Of a stretch of 64,000 nt of DNA, positions 60,645 to 64,000 are shown in pieces. Made by a program: the position numbers and the translations under genes. Within the stretch, counting starts at the first letter, position 1; each line of letters opens with the position of its first letter. The DNA comes from Trujillonella endophytica (GTDB lineage: Bacteria > Actinomycetota > Actinomycetes > Mycobacteriales > Geodermatophilaceae), in contig NZ_FOEE01000011.1 in the NCBI RefSeq assembly GCF_900110555.1, forward strand, positions 1 through 64,000. The letters are read 5' to 3'. Under the pieces are notes generated by a model, which was not told the origin of the DNA, searched no databases, and saw only the letters and a list, made by a program, of their open reading frames with translations.

Positions 60645-62285
60645 ATGACGTCCACCGTCACCGGTCTTCCCGACCGCTACCGACCGATCGACGAGGTCGG
60701 GCCCGAGGAGGCCACCGCCACGGGCGTGATCCGCTGCTGGCGGGCGCGCGACCGGGTGCTCAACCGCGACGTCGCCATCCGCGTGCACATTCCCGGCGGC
60801 CCCGCGGCCCGGGCCTGGATCGGCCGGGCGCTGACCGCCGGCGGCCTGGCCACCCCCGCGCTGGCGATGGTCTACGACGCGGCGGAGGGCAGCGGGGATG
60901 CCGCCGCCCCGGGCGGTGCCGCCTACGTCGTGAACGAGTGGATCGAGGGCCGCACGCTCGCGGAGCGGCTCGCCGAGGGCCCGATCCCCGAGCGCGAGGT
61001 GCGCACCGTGCTCCGCCGGCTGGCCGAGGGCGTCGCCGAGGCGCACCGGGTCGGCCTGGCGGTCGGCGGCATCGGCCCCGACACCGTCGTGCTGCGCCCC
61101 AACGGCCTCGTCGGGCTGCGCGCGGTCCCCGCCGCCTCCGGGACCATGCAGGGCGACATCGCCGCCCTGGGGGAGCTCCTGGAGTACTGCCTCACCGGCC
61201 GGCAGAGCGACGCACCGGCCGCCGACGGGCGCCCGCCGCGTCCCTTGCTGGTCGCCCAGCCCGACCTGGCCGCGCTGGTCCGTCGCGCCCGCTCCACCGA
61301 GCCCGGCGCCGGGCTGTCCAGCGCGGCCGCCATGGCGGCGTTGCTGGCCGCTCCGCCGCGCCCCAGCCAGTCGATGCACCTCATCCGCGATCCGGAGGAG
61401 AGCGACAGCGGCTGGCTGCGCCGGCTGCGCGAGCGCCGCGAGGAGGACGACGTCGACGACGTCGACGCCGGCGGTCCGCAGCGGCTGGGCGTCGGCGGGC
61501 TGCCCCCGGCACCTGCCTACCGCGACGACGACCTGCGCCTGGACGCCGCGTTCGGCGACGAGGACGAGGACGACGACGCCTTCGACGAGGCCCTCGACGA
61601 CCGGCGGGACGACGGCTTCGGCGAGACCACCGACGGCGAGCGCCCGGCCCGGCGCAGGCTCGTGATGATCGGGCTCCCGCTGATCGCGCTCGTGGTCGTC
61701 GTCCTGCTCGCGTGGTGGTTCGGGACCAACGTGCTGTCGGTCGCCGACGGGACGGACGACGGCTCCGGGACCTCGGCCCCGCCGTCGTCCTCCGTGCCGC
61801 AGGACTCGGCCCCCGCCGAGGAGCCCCCGACCGGCGAGCTCCCCGCGGCCACGATCGCCTCCTCGACCCTGTTCAACCCGCAGGACTCCGACCCGGAGAA
61901 CGACGGCGACGTCCCGCTCACCCACGACGGGGACACCGGAACCGCCTGGTCGACGGTGACCTATTCCAGCTCGCCGGACTTCTCCGGGCTGAAGGACGGC
62001 GTCGGCATCGTCTACGACCTCGGCGGCGACCAGGCCCTGGCCGCGGTCACGATCACCACGAACACCCCCGGCGCGAGCATGGAGGTCCGCGTCGGCGGCG
62101 GACCCGGCGCGGACCTCGCGGAGTGGACCGTGGGCGCGTCCGGGACCGTCGACGGCTCCACCGAGCTGGCCTTCGACGAGCCGGTCACCACCCGCTACCT
62201 GCTCGTGTGGGTGACGTCGCTGGCCGAGACCGAGGGCGGCTTCTCCGCCGACATCGCCGAGGTCGCCCTCCGCCCGGCCGGGTGA
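60645..62285 (+). CDS. Membrane pseudokinase with C-terminal discoidin-like domain
   Basis: 546 residues. The N-terminal kinase-like domain (about 10-235) keeps [19 protein letters not shown] and [20 protein letters not shown] but lacks the catalytic HRD (HRVGLAVGG instead) and DFG, so it should be inactive. An acidic, Asp/Glu-rich linker (about 245-335) is followed by a membrane helix ([20 protein letters not shown]), then a Pro/Ser linker and an F5/8-type sugar- or wall-binding domain ([40 protein letters not shown]). This is the free-standing equivalent of the M. tuberculosis MviN C-terminus, where a phosphorylated pseudokinase recruits FhaA. It follows murJ by 76 nt. Confidence 0.88.
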   Translation: MTSTVTGLPDRYRPIDEVGPEEATATGVIRCWRARDRVLNRDVAIRVHIPGGPAARAWIGRALTAGGLATPALAMVYDAAEGSGDAAAPGGAAYVVNEWIEGRTLAERLAEGPIPEREVRTVLRRLAEGVAEAHRVGLAVGGIGPDTVVLRPNGLVGLRAVPAASGTMQGDIAALGELLEYCLTGRQSDAPAADGRPPRPLLVAQPDLAALVRRARSTEPGAGLSSAAAMAALLAAPPRPSQSMHLIRDPEESDSGWLRRLRERREEDDVDDVDAGGPQRLGVGGLPPAPAYRDDDLRLDAAFGDEDEDDDAFDEALDDRRDDGFGETTDGERPARRRLVMIGLPLIALVVVVLLAWWFGTNVLSVADGTDDGSGTSAPPSSSVPQDSAPAEEPPTGELPAATIASSTLFNPQDSDPENDGDVPLTHDGDTGTAWSTVTYSSSPDFSGLKDGVGIVYDLGGDQALAAVTITTNTPGASMEVRVGGGPGADLAEWTVGASGTVDGSTELAFDEPVTTRYLLVWVTSLAETEGGFSADIAEVALRPAG

Positions 62286-62315
62286 GCGACCCCGCCCCTC
62301 CGGGAATGCGGCCCC

Positions 62316-62321
62316 TACGAT
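62316..62321 (+). promoter_or_regulatory. -10 hexamer of trxB
   Basis: TACGAT ends 8 nt before GTG 62330, giving a probable leaderless trxB mRNA. Confidence 0.5.
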
Positions 62322-62329
62322 CCGAGGTT

Positions 62330-63355
62330 GTGCCGCCCGTGACGAACGACCACCAGCCCAGCCCCGGCCCTGCGGTCACCACCGAGGGGATCGTGCACCC
62401 CGTGATCCCCCCGGCGGAGCACGACGGCGTCCGCGACCTGATCATCATCGGATCCGGTCCGGCCGGGTACACGGCGGCCGTCTACGCCGCCCGCGCCAAC
62501 CTCCACCCGCTGGTCTTCGAGGGCTCGCAGTTCGGCGGCGCGCTCATGACGACCACCGAGGTCGAGAACTTCCCCGGCTTCGCCGAGGGCGTGCAGGGTC
62601 CGCAGCTGATGGACGACATGCGCACCCAGGCCGAGCGCTTCGGTGCGGAACTGGTCGCGCGGGACGTCACCGAGGTCGACCTCACCGCGACGCCGAAGAT
62701 CGTGAAGATCGGCGACGAGGTGCACCGCGCCCACGCCGTCATCGTCGCCACCGGCTCCAAGTACCGGTACCTGGGCCTGGACAACGAGGCCCGGCTGCTC
62801 GGCCGCGGCGTCTCCGCCTGTGCCACGTGTGACGGCTTCTTCTTCCGCGACCAGGACATCGTCGTGGTCGGCGGCGGCGACTCGGCGATGGAGGAGGCGA
62901 CCTTCCTCACCCGGTTCGCCAAGAGCGTGACCGTCGTCCACCGCCGCAACGAGCTCCGCGCCTCGAAGATCATGCAGAAGCGCGCGCAGGACAACGAGAA
63001 GATCCGCTGGGCCCTCGGCAAGCAGGTCCTCGACGTCCTCGGGCAGGACACCGTCTCCGGCATCCGGCTCGCCGACGTCGCCAGCGGCAGCACCGAGGAG
63101 CTCCCGGTGTCCGGCGTGTTCGTCGCCATCGGCCACGACCCGCGCAGCGAGATCTTCGCCGGCCAGCTCAAGCTGGACGACGAGGGCTACATCCTGGTCG
63201 AGCACCCGACGACCCGCACGAACATCGACGGTGTCTTCGCCTGCGGCGACGTCGTCGACCGCATCTACCGGCAGGCCATCACCTCGGCCGGCACCGGGGC
63301 CGCCGCGGCGATCGACGCCGAGCGCTGGCTCGCCGAGACCTTCGACGAGCGCTGA
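62330..63355 (+). CDS. trxB: Thioredoxin reductase
   Basis: FAD enzyme that reduces thioredoxin with NADPH. The 341-residue protein has [20 protein letters not shown] (FAD), the redox pair [12 protein letters not shown] (CATC), [16 protein letters not shown] (NADPH) and [20 protein letters not shown] near the end. An N-terminal extension of about 35 residues precedes the FAD motif. The nearer GTG at 62339 is an alternative start. In Streptomyces and Mycobacterium a sigM-type sigma/anti-sigma pair usually lies just upstream of trxB; here it is absent and trxB follows the pseudokinase gene by 44 nt. Confidence 0.97.
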   Translation: MPPVTNDHQPSPGPAVTTEGIVHPVIPPAEHDGVRDLIIIGSGPAGYTAAVYAARANLHPLVFEGSQFGGALMTTTEVENFPGFAEGVQGPQLMDDMRTQAERFGAELVARDVTEVDLTATPKIVKIGDEVHRAHAVIVATGSKYRYLGLDNEARLLGRGVSACATCDGFFFRDQDIVVVGGGDSAMEEATFLTRFAKSVTVVHRRNELRASKIMQKRAQDNEKIRWALGKQVLDVLGQDTVSGIRLADVASGSTEELPVSGVFVAIGHDPRSEIFAGQLKLDDEGYILVEHPTTRTNIDGVFACGDVVDRIYRQAITSAGTGAAAAIDAERWLAETFDER

Positions 63356-63506
63356 CGAAGGCCGCCCTTCCCCCGGCCCCGCGCTCGTCGCGGGACCCCG
63401 GAGGGTGGCCGAACGACACGGGCCGACAGGCGGTCCCGGGCATAGACCGCCCATCACGCTGGTTGACCCACCAGCGACTTCGCGCAACCGAACAGGGAGA
63501 ACGACC

Positions 63507-63833
63507 ATGGCAGGCAACACCGTGACGGTGACCGACGCGAGCTTCGCCGACGAGGTCCTGGGCAGCGACAAGCCCGTGCTCGTCGACTTCTGGGCGGAGT
63601 GGTGCGGACCGTGCAAGATGGTCGCTCCGGTGCTCGAGGAGATCGCCGCCGAGCACGGCGACAAGCTCACGATCGCCAAGCTGAACATCGACGAGAACCC
63701 GCAGATCGCCCGCGACTACCAGGTCATGTCGATCCCGACCATGACGGTCTTCCAGGGCGGCAAGCCGGTCAAGAGCATCATCGGCGCCAAGCCCAAGGGC
63801 GCGATCCTGTCGGACCTGTCCGACTACATCTGA
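63507..63833 (+). CDS. trxA: Thioredoxin
   Basis: Small dithiol carrier reduced by TrxB. The 108-residue protein has the active site FWAEWCGPCKMVAPVLEEIA, cis-Pro in MSIPTMTVFQGG and the usual C-terminal helix. AGGGAGAA precedes ATG 63507. It follows trxB by 151 nt, in which GTTGACC near 63461 may be a -35 for a separate promoter. In related genomes the next genes are an N-acetylmuramoyl-L-alanine amidase, parB and parA, which lie outside this window. Confidence 0.98.
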   Translation: MAGNTVTVTDASFADEVLGSDKPVLVDFWAEWCGPCKMVAPVLEEIAAEHGDKLTIAKLNIDENPQIARDYQVMSIPTMTVFQGGKPVKSIIGAKPKGAILSDLSDYI

Positions 63834-63840
63834 GCCAGGA

Positions 63841-63889
63841 CCCCGTGCCCCCTGCCGCTCGCACGCCCGCGGCGGGACCCGGCACGGGG
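63841..63889 (+). terminator. Hairpin after trxA
   Basis: CCCCGTGCC at 63841 pairs with GGCACGGGG ending at 63889, 7 nt after the trxA stop. A second hairpin (CCACCCGG/CCGGGTGG near 63935-63950) follows. No gene is visible in 63834-64000. Confidence 0.65.
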
Positions 63890-64000
63890 GCCGCACGCTA
63901 GACCAGGACGCAGCGTGATCCAGGGCCCACCCGCCCACCCGGCCGGGTGGGCCCCGGCGCGTCCGGGGTGCTGAAACCGGCCCCCCGTTGGGCCCCGGCC

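Overview
The window is very GC-rich, uses many GTG starts, and carries an actinobacterial gene order: dnaB-rplI-rpsR-ssb-rpsF, ponA-type PBP, DUF5318, PadR-ino1, then pcnA-mutT-DUF6049-murJ-pseudokinase-trxB-trxA. This is the order I recall for Streptomyces on the flank of the origin that leads to parB-parA and dnaA. Five copies of the ParB-site palindrome GTTCCACGTGGAAC (one with a single mismatch) fit an origin-proximal chromosomal segment. Protein style (PAS/GGDEF proteins, chemoreceptors, NAGGN synthesis) suggests a Geodermatophilaceae-like soil or rock actinobacterium; that placement is inference. I see no tRNA, rRNA, CRISPR array, transposase or prophage.

Layout. 1-1.4 kb: 3' part of a membrane chemoreceptor. 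1.6-8.2 kb (minus strand): a compatible-solute and ion block with otsA-otsB (trehalose), a crcB pair (fluoride channel), and ngg-asnO (the osmoprotectant dipeptide N-acetylglutaminylglutamine amide). 8.4-36.3 kb: mixed single genes and small operons. Several are signalling genes: a LOV-GAF-PP2C phosphatase, two PAS-GGDEF cyclases and a chemoreceptor-like protein with reversed domain order. Others are metabolic or DNA-related: an HMG-CoA-lyase-like enzyme, pgm, a stand-alone SNF2-like helicase, dinB, and a fatty-acid desaturase with its reductase and a divergent PucR-type regulator. At 32.9-35.6 kb an NrtR-like NUDIX regulator faces an SPFH protein plus NAD-kinase-like operon across two tandem operators.

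36.3-41.2 kb: dnaB, interrupted by a 414-residue class 3 intein and preceded by a perfect actinobacterial LexA box, then the rpsF-ssb-rpsR-rplI operon. 41.4-50.9 kb: a secreted protein of unknown function, an endonuclease IV-like protein, a GT87-like membrane glycosyltransferase, a class A PBP, DUF5318, PadR-ino1 and a lipoprotein. 51-54 kb: YqgE, an MFS transporter and a frameshifted AbiEi/DUF559 gene bracketed by two copies of a 39-bp hairpin repeat. 54-64 kb: the pcnA to trxA block, whose middle genes overlap by GTGA junctions.

Two further signals recur. Many genes have an A-containing hexamer (usually TANNNT) 6-8 nt before the start codon, which implies leaderless mRNAs. Several dispersed palindromes sit on or next to stop codons, which suggests repeat-derived terminators. 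I ran no similarity search; all family names come from motifs read in the translations.
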